Part shown: one piece after another, positions 8,594 through 17,106 of the stretch
How positions within the stretch are numbered: the stretch's first letter is position 1
Layout of the letters: each line of letters begins with the position of its first letter
DNA from: Streptomyces sp. NRRL F-5727
GTDB lineage: Bacteria; Actinomycetota; Actinomycetes; Streptomycetales; Streptomycetaceae
Direction: 5' to 3'
Assembly: GCF_000719555.1 (NCBI RefSeq)
Contig: NZ_JOGX01000023.1
Coordinates: 17,266 to 81,265 of the forward strand
Length of the DNA: 64,000 nucleotides
Notes under the pieces: model-generated
Databases searched by the model: none
What the model saw: the letters and a program-made list of their open reading frames with translations, nothing else
Told to the model about the DNA's origin: nothing
Translations under genes and position numbers: made by a program

Positions 8594-9616
8594 GTGTCCC
8601 CTACCGCCCACATCACTCTGTACTCAAGCCCTGACGACGGCATCGTCGCCCTCCCCGGCGGGCCAGGTGCCGACTGGGCCGTCATCGCCCTTGACCTCGC
8701 GCACTTCGAGTCGGCCGACGAAGGAATCCACGTCCTGCCGATGTCCGACCTCGACCGTGCACAGACGGCGCTCGACACGCTCTACGCCAACGCGCACCGG
8801 TTCGGCATCACGGTGACCACCACCCGCCAGACGTTCATCAGCGACATCGGGCGAGGCATCGCTGCACGCCTTGATGACTCCTGGACGGTGGAGGTCGGCA
8901 ACTGCCTGCTTTCGCCCTCGGATTCACGTAACCGCCTGAACTTCCTCTGGGACTCCCTTGGGGGGTCACTGTTCTACGTCATGCAGTCGTACTCGGAGCA
9001 AGTATCGGCAGTGGCCTTCCTCCGCTCAGAAAGCGGCCTCGAACTGGCGGTGCTGCGGCGTCCGTGGGACGGTCAGATCGTCGTCGGCGCCCTCGCTCCG
9101 GATGCGCAGTTCACCTCGCTGGGGACGGCGGCGCCGGTCAGCGTCGTCGCACCCGATGTCGCCGGCGTCCTGAAGAAGGTCACGGAGATACTCCTGCCTT
9201 CCTACGAACACGCCCTGGCGCAGGCCCACTTCCGGCTCCTAGGACGCGTCCTTGATCAGATCCGGTCGGCCCGGACGAACGGCGCCCTGCCCCGCGTCTG
9301 GGCGTTGAACGAGGACCTCTGCCAACACTGGTACGGCCTCGACCATCATCTGCGCCGAGGCGTGTACGGTCCGCTGCCGAAGGCTCTGGACGATCTCCTT
9401 CGCGGGGCCGATGCAGCCCTGGCCGAAGGCAGCGCGCAGGACGAGGAAGGAGCTGTTCAGCTCCTGGAGCGCTGGCTACAGCAGGGCACACTGCTCGTCG
9501 ACCTGGTGCAGTCCCTCGACCCGGACTTCACCGCCTCCTCGGTCACACCGTCGGCACCTGCTCCCCTCCCGCCCGGGCCGCCACATCAAGGGCGCCGGCC
9601 GGGGATGAGCAGGTGA
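8594..9616 (+). CDS. Paralogue family A, member 2
   Basis: A 340-residue protein sharing its domain order with the 6710 product: ITLYSSPDDGIVALP at the N-terminus, an HVL-containing helix, SWTVEV, a hydrophobic beta pair, and LPSYEHA near residue 200. A helical C-terminal region carries acidic clusters. GTG 8594 has GGAG upstream. The last 4 nt overlap the MFS transporter gene, implying coupled translation. Function unknown. Confidence 0.6.
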   Translation: MSPTAHITLYSSPDDGIVALPGGPGADWAVIALDLAHFESADEGIHVLPMSDLDRAQTALDTLYANAHRFGITVTTTRQTFISDIGRGIAARLDDSWTVEVGNCLLSPSDSRNRLNFLWDSLGGSLFYVMQSYSEQVSAVAFLRSESGLELAVLRRPWDGQIVVGALAPDAQFTSLGTAAPVSVVAPDVAGVLKKVTEILLPSYEHALAQAHFRLLGRVLDQIRSARTNGALPRVWALNEDLCQHWYGLDHHLRRGVYGPLPKALDDLLRGADAALAEGSAQDEEGAVQLLERWLQQGTLLVDLVQSLDPDFTASSVTPSAPAPLPPGPPHQGRRPGMSR

Positions 9617-10869
9617 CGACTGCACGGACGTCGGGACCGGTTCTGGGTGAGCCGTACGTGGCCCGGCTTCTGGTCGGCACCATGGTCGCGCGGCTCCCGA
9701 CGGGCATGGTGCCGGTCGTACTCCTCCTGCTGGTCGCCGACCAGGGCGGAGCCGCGTCCACAGCCGCCCTGATGTGCGCGGCGTACGGGCTGGCCTCCGC
9801 GCTCGGGCAGCCGGCACTCGGCCGGGTCGTGGACCGGCACGGGCAGACGGCCGTGACCTGGACGGCTACCGGCTTCACCAGTCTGGCGATGCTGGCCATG
9901 CCCCGCGTCGACTCGACCACGCAGACGCCGCTGTTCATCGCCCTGGTGGTCCTCGCCGGCATCTCCACCCCGCCGGCCGAGGCCAACCTTCGAGCCCTGT
10001 GGCCGAGCGTGCTGCCCGATCCTCAGCAGCAGCGCGCCGCGCTCGCCCTGGACACCGGATCGCAGGGGGTGATCTTCATCGCGGGGCCCCCGCTGGTCGC
10101 CACCGTCACCACGTTCGCCGGACCGGACACCGCCATGGTCGCGACAGCCATGCTCGGCCTGGTCGGGGCGGCGGTCGTCCTGAGCGCCACCCCGTCCCGG
10201 AGCTGGCGCCCCGGCACGGCCGCGTCGTCCGGGCTTCTCGGCCCCCTACGCTCGCTCGGGCTGGTCGCTCTGCTCGTCGCCATGACCGGGACCGGCGTCG
10301 CGCTCGGTGCCCACACGGTCTGGGCCGTCGCGCTTGCCGAGCGGAGCGAGAGCGCTCTGCTGCTGGGACTCCTGCCGGCGGCGCTGTCCGTCGGCAGCCT
10401 CCTCGGCGGCACGCTCTACAGCCGGCGGGTGTGGCCGGGCAGTCTCACCGCTCAGCTCGTTGTAGGTTCCGCAGCCTTCGCAGTGTGCTGGCTCCCCCTG
10501 ATGCTGAGCCCGGGACCGGCAGCGGCAGTCGCCATGTCCGCCCTGCCGGGTCTTGCCCTCCCGGCGCTGGTGACCAGCGCCTTCCTCACCGTGGACGCGC
10601 TCGCCCCGGCCGGCACTGTCACCGAGGCGTACGCGTGGCTGATCGCCGCCATCGGCGTCGGCCAGGCCACGGGGACGGCCTTCGCCGGCCAACTCACCAC
10701 CCACCCCCAGCTTGGCGCCGGCCTCCCCGCCGCCGGAGCGGCGCTCACCGTCGCCGTGCTCGCCGCGGCGTGGAGCTGGATCTACGTGCCCGACACCCGC
10801 GCACGCCGCGGTCGACACCGCCGTGTTCCCGCGCACCGCGCGGGGAGGGCTTCGGCCCGTACCGCCTGA
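9613..10869 (+). CDS. MFS transporter
   Basis: A 418-residue membrane protein with about 12 hydrophobic segments and the major facilitator pattern; the loop GRVVDRHGQTAVTW between segments 2 and 3 matches the family signature (GxxxDRxGxR-like). It probably exports or imports a small molecule by proton coupling; the substrate cannot be inferred. The Arg-rich end (about residues 395-418) is cytoplasmic. GTG 9613 overlaps the previous stop (GTGA). It is the only transporter in block 1. Confidence 0.8.
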   Translation: MTTARTSGPVLGEPYVARLLVGTMVARLPTGMVPVVLLLLVADQGGAASTAALMCAAYGLASALGQPALGRVVDRHGQTAVTWTATGFTSLAMLAMPRVDSTTQTPLFIALVVLAGISTPPAEANLRALWPSVLPDPQQQRAALALDTGSQGVIFIAGPPLVATVTTFAGPDTAMVATAMLGLVGAAVVLSATPSRSWRPGTAASSGLLGPLRSLGLVALLVAMTGTGVALGAHTVWAVALAERSESALLLGLLPAALSVGSLLGGTLYSRRVWPGSLTAQLVVGSAAFAVCWLPLMLSPGPAAAVAMSALPGLALPALVTSAFLTVDALAPAGTVTEAYAWLIAAIGVGQATGTAFAGQLTTHPQLGAGLPAAGAALTVAVLAAAWSWIYVPDTRARRGRHRRVPAHRAGRASARTA

Positions 10870-10911
10870 CACCCCTTCCCTCTTTCCCTTCTCGAACCCA
10901 AGGAGATCTTC

Positions 10912-11409
10912 ATGGCCGTGCCCACGTCCTTCGAGGTCGTCCACAGCTGTGGACACGCCGTCCCCTACGACATGTCGACCCGGTCGGCAGACCAGCGAGC
11001 CGGGTACGCCCGGTGGCTCACCGAACGGAAGTGCACCGAGTGCTGGCGAGCCGAGCATCGGGCCGATGCCGCGAGTACCGCGGAGTGGCTGGCCGCCAAG
11101 CGCGCCGAGGAACAGGCCGCCGCGGCGGCGTGGACCACCCAGTTCGACATGCCCGAGCTGGAGGGTCCCGAGAAGATCCTCGGCTGGGGCGAGCGCTGCC
11201 GGCACCAGCTCGTGACCAGGTCGTACGAGGCTCTCGTCACCGAGGGGAGCTGGGACGAAGCCGACTGGGCGCAGCTGGAGGAGCAGATCCGGCTGCTGAC
11301 CCGGGCCGGGTGGTGGGTGGACCAGCGCGACGCCGACGGCGTGGATCTGCCGGAACTCGTCGAGGCCGCGAGCGACCGGGACCGGCCCACGGAGAACCCG
11401 TTCCGGTAG
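10912..11409 (+). CDS. Small zinc-binding-motif protein
   Basis: A 165-residue soluble protein with an N-terminal cluster suited to one zinc ion: HSCGHAVPYD followed about 25 residues later by CTECW. This HxCGH...CxxC arrangement recurs in small actinobacterial proteins of unknown role. The rest is helical and acidic. ATG 10912 has a near-perfect AAGGAGAT ribosome site, the strongest in this block, so it may be well expressed. The repeat with the palindrome starts 11 nt after the stop. Confidence 0.6.
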   Translation: MAVPTSFEVVHSCGHAVPYDMSTRSADQRAGYARWLTERKCTECWRAEHRADAASTAEWLAAKRAEEQAAAAAWTTQFDMPELEGPEKILGWGERCRHQLVTRSYEALVTEGSWDEADWAQLEEQIRLLTRAGWWVDQRDADGVDLPELVEAASDRDRPTENPFR

Positions 11410-11419
11410 GCGCGCAGCG

Positions 11420-11468
11420 CGCAATATAGCGGCGGATCCCCGGTTTCCGAAACCGGGGATTCTCCGGA
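11420..11468. repeat. Dispersed repeat, copy 1: CGCAATATAG box plus palindrome
   Basis: CGCAATATAG (11420-11429), a 6-nt spacer, then a palindrome with 12-bp perfect arms (11436-11447 and 11449-11460) around one central base, then a CTCCGGA flank. It lies between two + strand genes. A copy about 85% identical occurs at 35054-35102. As RNA it would form a stable hairpin, so it could act as a terminator, but the conserved AT-rich box next to it is not explained by termination alone. Confidence 0.75.
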
Positions 11469-11515
11469 CCCTTTGTCTTCCACCGCCGCCCCGCGACCTC
11501 GTGGAAGGACCGTCC

Positions 11516-11926
11516 GTGCCTGAGACCCGCCCCGTGTACCTGCCGCACGACCCGCTCACCCCGAAGCGGGACATCACCCACGCCCACTTCCGGCCCGGCG
11601 AGCACGTGGTGATCTTCAAGGGGGCCGCCGAGGGGCGGCTGTGGGGTGACGCGATGAAGGTGGTCACCGACTCGCTGCACACGCCGACCGACGAGAACGG
11701 GTGGCGGCTGCTCGACCCGAACGGCGGCCACCGCTCCTACCTGACCGCCCACCCCCGCTACATGGTGCACCTGTCCACCCTGTGCCCCGAGTGCCTCGTG
11801 CACCAACAGGCCCTGCGCGAGTACCTGATACCGCGCGTCGGGACCGGCGAGGAGCCGGTCGACTGCCGCTGGTACTCGGTGACCGCGCTCAACCAGCTGG
11901 TCCACGTCGCTGACGTCGGCCGATAG
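11516..11926 (+). CDS. Hypothetical protein
   Basis: A 136-residue soluble protein beginning at GTG 11516, 6 nt after GGAAGGA. It has alternating beta and helical segments (HFRPGEHVVIFKG, HPRYMVHLSTLCPECLVHQ) with a CPEC pair that might bind metal, although no other Cys ligands are obvious. It stands between the palindromic repeat and the relaxase-like gene. Family unknown. Confidence 0.55.
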   Translation: MPETRPVYLPHDPLTPKRDITHAHFRPGEHVVIFKGAAEGRLWGDAMKVVTDSLHTPTDENGWRLLDPNGGHRSYLTAHPRYMVHLSTLCPECLVHQQALREYLIPRVGTGEEPVDCRWYSVTALNQLVHVADVGR

Positions 11927-11982
11927 GCGGACAGGACCGCGTTCCTCCGCCCCTCCCTGTTAGTCCGACACCCAGCGAGAAC

Positions 11983-12873
11983 ATGATCATTCACCTGTAC
12001 CGGCACGGCTTTGAAGCCGCCGACGCCCTGGCCGATGCGCTCGGTCGTCCCCTCAGCGCGGACGAGGGGCTCACGACCGAGCCCGGCGGCACCGTGGTGG
12101 CCTACTGGGACCAGCTCGACCGATACACCGACGAGAGCCGGTACTGGACGACACCGGAGTGGGCCCAGCACCTCGCCGATCCGCTGGTCGAGCATCCCTT
12201 CGCCGCCGCCCCGGACGGCTCCCGACGCGCGATCCTCCACCTGTACGTGCGCCTGCATCCACTGGACCGGGAGCTCTCCCCGGCCGAGTGGTCCGAGGTC
12301 GGCCACCGCCTGGCGCGTACGGCCGGCCTGGCTCCGCCCGGCGACGAGTGGTCCTGCCGCTGGGTCGCCGTACGGGACAAGGCCAACCGCATGGACTTGA
12401 TCGGCAACCTCATCCGCCTCGACGGCGCCTGGGCAAGCACCCCCCGCCGCCTGGCCGAAGCCCTGGAGGCGGAAGCCCGCCGAATTGAAGCCGACCTGCT
12501 TCTTCACACCGGGCACTTGTCCGTCCAGGAGAAGGCGCCCGCGGCGACCCGGGCGACCGCCGCTTCACCGGCCCGCGCTCCGGCTGCGACAAGTCCGCTC
12601 GCGGGCATCCTGAACCAGCTGGCCGCCGAGCAGGCCGGGCCGATCGCGGCGGTGCGGCAGCTCGTCGAGCAGGTCGGCCGCCAAGCCGCCGCCCTGCCCG
12701 GCCACGAGACCGCCGCCGCCGGCCGGGACCTGTTCTGGGCGGCCCGCCGCCTCCACGGGGTGCAGGATCAGCTCGGACAGATCGCTGCCCGTCTCGCGCC
12801 CCCTCCGCCCGTCCCAGGCCCGGCGCCCGCACTCCCGCGGACGTCTACGCCGGCCGCGTCGGTGCGGCGGTGA
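11983..12873 (+). CDS. Relaxase/mobilisation-like protein lacking catalytic histidines
   Basis: A 296-residue protein. Residues 85-150 align by eye with actinobacterial mobilisation relaxases as I recall them: VRLHP-DR-LSPAEW, a TGLAPPGDEW segment, RWVAVRDKANRMDLIG and LIRLDG. In active relaxases the segment after RWVAVR reads DHIHIV, whose histidines bind the metal for DNA nicking. Here it reads NRMDLI (residues 135-140), so Arg136 and Asp138 replace both. It should therefore be unable to nick by that mechanism; it may bind DNA or act as an adaptor. The C-terminal half is a helical Ala-rich region. ATG 11983 is the only sensible start, and the 3' end overlaps the next gene by 4 nt. Confidence 0.55.
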   Translation: MIIHLYRHGFEAADALADALGRPLSADEGLTTEPGGTVVAYWDQLDRYTDESRYWTTPEWAQHLADPLVEHPFAAAPDGSRRAILHLYVRLHPLDRELSPAEWSEVGHRLARTAGLAPPGDEWSCRWVAVRDKANRMDLIGNLIRLDGAWASTPRRLAEALEAEARRIEADLLLHTGHLSVQEKAPAATRATAASPARAPAATSPLAGILNQLAAEQAGPIAAVRQLVEQVGRQAAALPGHETAAAGRDLFWAARRLHGVQDQLGQIAARLAPPPPVPGPAPALPRTSTPAASVRR

Positions 12874-13511
12874 GCACGGCGGACGCGGACGCCGAGCAGA
12901 CGGTGGTCATCGTGCGCGATCTGGCGACCGACGTGATCACCGCGAGCGGCGGGGACGGTCTGGCACACGGCATCCTGGAGCGCTCCTTCTTCCTGCGGGA
13001 GACGCATGGGGTCACCTGGCACCGGCTGTCGCCCACGGTCACGCCGGAGGAAGAGCAGGCCGTCGCCCGTATGGCTGTGGCACGCCTCCAGGCCGCCGGG
13101 TACCGGGTCCTCGCCTCTCCGGAGTTCGCCTGGGAGGGCACCGAGGCACGTTACGTGACGACGGGCCGGGCGATCGAGAACCTCGCCGACCGGATCCGCG
13201 AGGCCGCCTCCGTGGACGACCTCACCTTCGAGCTCGCGGAGCTCACCGCCACGCACGACGGCATCGTCGCCTCGCTCGGTCTGGTCCTGCACGCGCTTGC
13301 CGACGCTTACGACCGGTTCAGCGGACCGGCCGATCCGCACTGGGGTATCCGCCTGCGCAGCGAGGCAGATCACGAACTGCGACTCCTTCAAACGGAGTTG
13401 AGGAGCGTACGCGCCACCCTCGCGGACCGCGCCACGCTCCCGGGCCGTCGCGGGCCTCACCCCCCGCCACCGGCTCCACCAACGTCTACCGCCTTCGGAC
13501 GGACCCGATGA
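12870..13511 (+). CDS. Repeated ~75-residue domain plus helical domain, copy 3
   Basis: A 213-residue protein. Residues 9-85 form the repeated alpha/beta unit (TVVIVRDL, LERSFFLRE, WHRLSP, ARLQAAGYRVL). Residues 95-185 are a helical, acidic region and the last 30 residues are Pro-rich. GTG 12870 overlaps the relaxase-like stop (GTGA). No catalytic motif. Function unknown. Confidence 0.55.
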   Translation: MSTADADAEQTVVIVRDLATDVITASGGDGLAHGILERSFFLRETHGVTWHRLSPTVTPEEEQAVARMAVARLQAAGYRVLASPEFAWEGTEARYVTTGRAIENLADRIREAASVDDLTFELAELTATHDGIVASLGLVLHALADAYDRFSGPADPHWGIRLRSEADHELRLLQTELRSVRATLADRATLPGRRGPHPPPPAPPTSTAFGRTR

Positions 13512-13542
13512 CCTTCCCCCCTGTCCCCTCATCGAGGAGCCC

Positions 13543-14307
13543 ATGTCCCTCCCCCGATCCCTCCCCGACGACGACCGCGACCTGGAGTCGTTCGCCACCC
13601 TCCTCGCCGAGCACCTGGACGGCGACTGGACGATCGAATACCACCCGCACCAAGGCAACGAGGACCAGTTCCGGCACGCCGAAGACGTCTGGGACCTCAA
13701 CCTGGTCAGCGGCGCCATCGCCGAGTTCGTCCTGCGTGAAGACGCCCACCTGATCCGGCAGGACGGCACCCGCCTGTACGTCACGATCCGCCCGCTGCAC
13801 GACGACGAGTTCCTGGTGGCGGCCATCGCCCCGACCGGATCGATCGCCGCCGAGGCGTTCGAAGGGGTCCGGGAGCCCGATGGAATCGCCGTGCCGGGCG
13901 ATCCCGAGCGGGCCGCCCACGCCGTCACCGCCGACCTCCTGCCCCGCTACGAGGTCGCACTCGCCCAGGTCAGGCACGCCGTCATGAATCCTCCTCAGCC
14001 CGCTTCCCGCCCCGACACGACGGTCGTAATGACCTGGCGGGAGGACGGCTCCCTCGCGGCGACGACCACCGCCCGGCCCGCGTCCGAGGTGCTGCTCGCC
14101 GAGGGCTTCGTGTGGGAGACCGCCTCGAACGCCTACGTGCTGGCCGGCGACGACACCCGCACCCAGGGCCACGCGGTCCAGGCCGCCGGCGCCCGTCTCG
14201 CCCGCCTCGGCATCGGTGTGGCGCTGCGAACGGCCCCCCGCCCCGCGGCTGATGTCTCCCTTCCGGCGTCTCAGCCCGGTGGCCGAGCGACCGTTCGCAA
14301 CCGGTGA
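13543..14307 (+). CDS. Fusion of paralogue family A core and repeated domain
   Basis: A 254-residue protein. Residues 10-140 match the central core of the 6710 and 8594 products (DWTIEYHPHQ, a beta pair, LLPRYEVA near residue 133). Residues 165-240 match the 75-residue repeated domain (TVVMTWREDGSL, VLLAEGFVWE, YVLAGDD, ARLARLGIGVAL). It therefore joins two families that are separate genes elsewhere in the window. ATG 13543 follows GAGGAG. Function unknown. Confidence 0.6.
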   Translation: MSLPRSLPDDDRDLESFATLLAEHLDGDWTIEYHPHQGNEDQFRHAEDVWDLNLVSGAIAEFVLREDAHLIRQDGTRLYVTIRPLHDDEFLVAAIAPTGSIAAEAFEGVREPDGIAVPGDPERAAHAVTADLLPRYEVALAQVRHAVMNPPQPASRPDTTVVMTWREDGSLAATTTARPASEVLLAEGFVWETASNAYVLAGDDTRTQGHAVQAAGARLARLGIGVALRTAPRPAADVSLPASQPGGRATVRNR

Positions 14308-14495
14308 CACAGGCCCGTACCCCGCGTCCGTCCGTCCCTCCGCTCGATCCGGTCCGCCGGCCTCGCCTCGCCGTCTTCGTCCTACGCCGCTACCTGCGCG
14401 CGGCGGTGGTCAAGGCGGGCGGGATCAGCCACCTTCCTGCCCGTCCGGCGCCGCCCTCCGGTCCGGCTACTCCTGTCCCCCGCCGAACCCGCTGA
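14304..14495 (+). CDS. Possible small basic protein
   Basis: A 63-residue reading frame whose GTG 14304 overlaps the previous stop (GTGA), as for many neighbours. It is Arg/Pro-rich with one short hydrophobic stretch (LAVFVLRRYL). Third-position GC is only moderately high, and no independent ribosome site is visible. It could be a coupled small gene or simply the spacer before 14528. Confidence 0.35.
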   Translation: MTQARTPRPSVPPLDPVRRPRLAVFVLRRYLRAAVVKAGGISHLPARPAPPSGPATPVPRRTR

Positions 14496-14527
14496 CCAGC
14501 CTCGCGGGCCAATCCCCTTGGAACGCC

Positions 14528-14905
14528 ATGAACCCGCCCGTCACCGACGACGCCCTCCTCGACGCCATCGCCCAGCACCTCGACCAGCTCGCCGACCATC
14601 TGCTGCAGGCAGACGCCCGGCAGGCCGCACAGATCCTGGCGCGGGTCGTGGACCTGGAGGACGGTGTCCTCCGCAAGCTGACCGACCTCGTCACCGACTG
14701 CAGCCGGGCGTCCCGGAACCACGCCGCGGACGGACTGTTCCCGCCAGAGGCATGGCTGGCCTTCGGCCGGGCCGGCAACACGCTGGCCAATGTCTCGGAC
14801 GACCTCGACCAGCATCGGAACGTCTTCGAGCAGATCGGCAAACAGGCACCCGCCTCCGCGCCGCCGAAGGCCACCGCGTTCGTCACACGAGGGCGGCACC
14901 GGTGA
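14528..14905 (+). CDS. Small helical protein
   Basis: A 125-residue protein, almost entirely helical with heptad-like Leu spacing in residues 8-60 (LLDAIAQHLDQLADHLLQAD), suggesting a coiled coil or helical bundle. ATG 14528 has a weak TTGGA ribosome site. The stop overlaps the start of the first DUF317 gene (GTGA). Function unknown. Confidence 0.55.
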   Translation: MNPPVTDDALLDAIAQHLDQLADHLLQADARQAAQILARVVDLEDGVLRKLTDLVTDCSRASRNHAADGLFPPEAWLAFGRAGNTLANVSDDLDQHRNVFEQIGKQAPASAPPKATAFVTRGRHR

Positions 14906-15678
14906 ACAAGAGGCAACAGCAGTGGTCCGGATGGGGCGCCCAGCAGGCCGCACAGCAGCACTACCTCATCGAGCCCCGATACCTGGCCGGCGGCGGCGAC
15001 CTGCGGCACATCACCGAATACCTGCGCGCCTCCGGCTGGAAGGACAGCACCCCCCGGTCGTCCGCCACCCTCGTCTTCGGCTCCCCCGACAGGGCCGTCC
15101 GTGTCGCCTACCAGCCACCGGGCGGCTGGCAGATCCACGGCGCCGCCCAAGGACACCAGCCGGCCTGGCAGGTCACGTTCACCGCGCAGACGCCGGTGGA
15201 GATCGTCGCCGGCCTCACCGACGCACTGACCAAGGAACGCTCCGCACACGCCCCCAACGTGTGGGCGCCGCTCTCCGAACACGGCTGGTCCACCGACACC
15301 GGCCAGGAGTACACCGCCGTCAGCCCCACCCGGGACGCCTTCGTCCAGTACGTCGGTACCGGCCCCGATCAGCACTGGTGGATCGGCGCCCGCAACGAGC
15401 ACGGCGCGGTCTGGAACCTGCAGGCCACCCCGACGGCCCCGCTGCACCTGCTGCAGGGCCTGACCGAGGCTCTGGCCTCCCCCGAGCCGGTGATGCGACC
15501 GCGCGGGCACGTGCCGCCGAGCAAGCGCATCCGAGTCACCTCCGTGTCCGTACTGCCCGAACAGCTCAGAGGCTGGCAGCAGGCACGCATCACCGCCGCC
15601 CGCGCCGCCACCTGGGCCCGCAACTCCGTCCGCGTCGCCCGGCCCCGTACCAAGGCACGCCACCACGCCCACCCCTGA
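14902..15678 (+). CDS. DUF317 (SPDY) protein 1
   Basis: A 258-residue member of DUF317, a Streptomyces family named for a conserved SPDY/SPDG-like turn. It carries two related halves: IEPRYLAGGGDLRHITEYL followed by WQVTFTAQTPVEIVAGLTDAL, then HGWSTDTGQEYTAVSP followed by WWIGARNEHG and LLQGLTEAL. The SPDG turn is degenerate here (SPTRD). GTG 14902 overlaps the preceding stop. The Trp-rich paired repeats suggest a binding module; the ligand is unknown. Confidence 0.7.
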   Translation: MNKRQQQWSGWGAQQAAQQHYLIEPRYLAGGGDLRHITEYLRASGWKDSTPRSSATLVFGSPDRAVRVAYQPPGGWQIHGAAQGHQPAWQVTFTAQTPVEIVAGLTDALTKERSAHAPNVWAPLSEHGWSTDTGQEYTAVSPTRDAFVQYVGTGPDQHWWIGARNEHGAVWNLQATPTAPLHLLQGLTEALASPEPVMRPRGHVPPSKRIRVTSVSVLPEQLRGWQQARITAARAATWARNSVRVARPRTKARHHAHP

Positions 15679-15692
15679 TCACCAGGAGCACC

Positions 15693-15755
15693 ATGCCCTC
15701 CTCGTTCCCCCTACCCCTTGCAGTTTGCCGCCCTCTACTGGAGGCGGCGGGATGA
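15693..15755 (+). CDS. Possible 20-residue leader peptide
   Basis: ATG 15693 with CAGGAG 3-8 nt upstream opens a 20-codon frame whose stop overlaps the next start as ATGA (15752-15755). The peptide is hydrophobic (MPSSFPLPLAVCRPLLEAAG). The overlap suggests coupled translation of the following gene. A similar arrangement occurs at 16197. Confidence 0.35.
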   Translation: MPSSFPLPLAVCRPLLEAAG

Positions 15756-16081
15756 AGTCCACGCCTCCCTCCGCCGAGGACATCCAGAGTGCCCTTGAGG
15801 TACTGCTCGACTTCGGCTGCCACCTGGAAGAACACGTATCTATTTCTCACCTGAGGCCCCAGCTGGAGACAGCCCTCCACGAAACCTGGGGACTGCCTGC
15901 GGCCCTGGGGCAGATTCTCCGCGCCGCAGCCCGCAACATCGACGGCTGGGTCCTCATGCCGGCGCCTCGGGAAATCCGGGAAGTCATCGACCGCTTCCGG
16001 GAAGCCGCCCCCGAAGCCACGCTCTGCCTGAACCTGCACGAAGACGTCCACCGCCTTGATCCAGAGCTCTTCGACCGCTGA
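15752..16081 (+). CDS. Hypothetical small acidic protein
   Basis: A 109-residue helical protein starting at ATG 15752 behind GGAGGCGGCGGG. It is acidic, with His and Leu clusters (LLDFGCHLEEHVSISHL, LNLHEDVHRLDPELF). Its codon use is less GC-biased than that of the flanking DUF317 genes. No domain is recognised. Confidence 0.5.
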   Translation: MKSTPPSAEDIQSALEVLLDFGCHLEEHVSISHLRPQLETALHETWGLPAALGQILRAAARNIDGWVLMPAPREIREVIDRFREAAPEATLCLNLHEDVHRLDPELFDR

Positions 16082-16196
16082 CGACTCCACTGCGGGGCCG
16101 GCAGCCCACGACAGAGAAGGTCGATCGACCCCGCAGAGCAAGACATCTCCAAGTCCTGCCGCACCCCAGCCCGCCTCGGCATCAGAGGAAAATCCC

Positions 16197-16283
16197 ATGT
16201 CCCCTCCCCTCGCTGTACCCCACTCCGCCTCGGCATTCCCCGGCGCAGAAATGAGCGTCAGCATGGCGGTCTCGTGGCTCTGA
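16197..16283 (+). CDS. Possible 28-residue leader peptide
   Basis: ATG 16197 lies 5 nt after AGAGGAAA, a much better ribosome site than the one before the DUF317 gene at 16274, whose start this frame overlaps by 10 nt. It may feed ribosomes to that gene. The 28 residues end in MAVSWL. Low confidence as a functional peptide. Confidence 0.3.
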   Translation: MSPPLAVPHSASAFPGAEMSVSMAVSWL

Positions 16284-17089
16284 GTCCCGCCCAACGAGCC
16301 TCATACATCGCCGACCGCAGCTCGAAGATCCCGTTCCTCACCGCGCCCCGGCACCTCGCCGGTCCCGGCGACCCCCGGCACGTCACCCACGCACTGCTCG
16401 CCGCCGGCTGGAGCGTCGCCTCCGCCCCCGGCGACCCCCGCACTGTGCTGGCCGGCCCCGCCCAGGCCCGTCACCGGCTCGTCCTCGACCCGCTCTCCCC
16501 CTCCTACTGGCAGATCGAATCCGCCGACTGGAGCTGGTGCGCGTCCTTCGGCCGGATGGTGCCCGCCGAGATCGTCGCCGGATTCACCGACCGCCTCATC
16601 GCCGGAGCCCCGCGCAGCGGCATCGGCCCGTGGGCGCGGATGGAGGAGGCGGGCTGGTCCGTCGAGCGGCGGCCCGACGGCACCGCCGAAGCCTGCTCCT
16701 CCGGCCCCCATCAGATACGGGCCGCGCTCGCCAAGGTCTACGAGGACAACCCGGAGCAGACGGCCTGGAGGGTCGAAGCCCTCCCGGAATACGGCGGGAC
16801 GCCTGTCTGGCGCATGTGGATCAGCGGCGCGATCCCGGAACACCTGCTGGACGGCCTCGCCGAGCAGCTCGTCACCACCACCCCCGTCGTCCGCGGCATG
16901 TACGACCCGGAGAGCCACGGCGCGCGACAGGAGCCGAGCGGCCTCACACCCGAGCAGGCAGTCGAAGCGCACTTCGCCCGAGTCGACGCCTTCGACCGGC
17001 GGACCCGGGCCCATCGCCGCACCCGGCCTGCGGTCTCCCTGCCCGCGCCGACCGTGCCCTCCGCCCCCGCCTCCGTCTCCCTTCGCTGA
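16274..17089 (+). CDS. DUF317 (SPDY) protein 2
   Basis: A 271-residue DUF317 paralogue: TAPRHLAGPGDPRHVTHALL then WCASFGRMVPAEIVAGFTDRL in the first half, EEAGWSVERRPDGTAEA then WRMWISGAIPEHLLDGLAEQL in the second. The SPDG turn has drifted to RPDG. GTG 16274 has no strong ribosome site of its own. The C-terminus is Arg/Pro-rich. Confidence 0.7.
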   Translation: MALSPAQRASYIADRSSKIPFLTAPRHLAGPGDPRHVTHALLAAGWSVASAPGDPRTVLAGPAQARHRLVLDPLSPSYWQIESADWSWCASFGRMVPAEIVAGFTDRLIAGAPRSGIGPWARMEEAGWSVERRPDGTAEACSSGPHQIRAALAKVYEDNPEQTAWRVEALPEYGGTPVWRMWISGAIPEHLLDGLAEQLVTTTPVVRGMYDPESHGARQEPSGLTPEQAVEAHFARVDAFDRRTRAHRRTRPAVSLPAPTVPSAPASVSLR

Positions 17090-17106
17090 CCTTCGAAAGA
17101 CCCCTC

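Noticed and set aside
13508..13753. Frame starting with ATGA overlap at 13508
   Set aside because: Its protein is Ser/Pro/Thr-rich and overlaps the supported gene at 13543, which has a better ribosome site.
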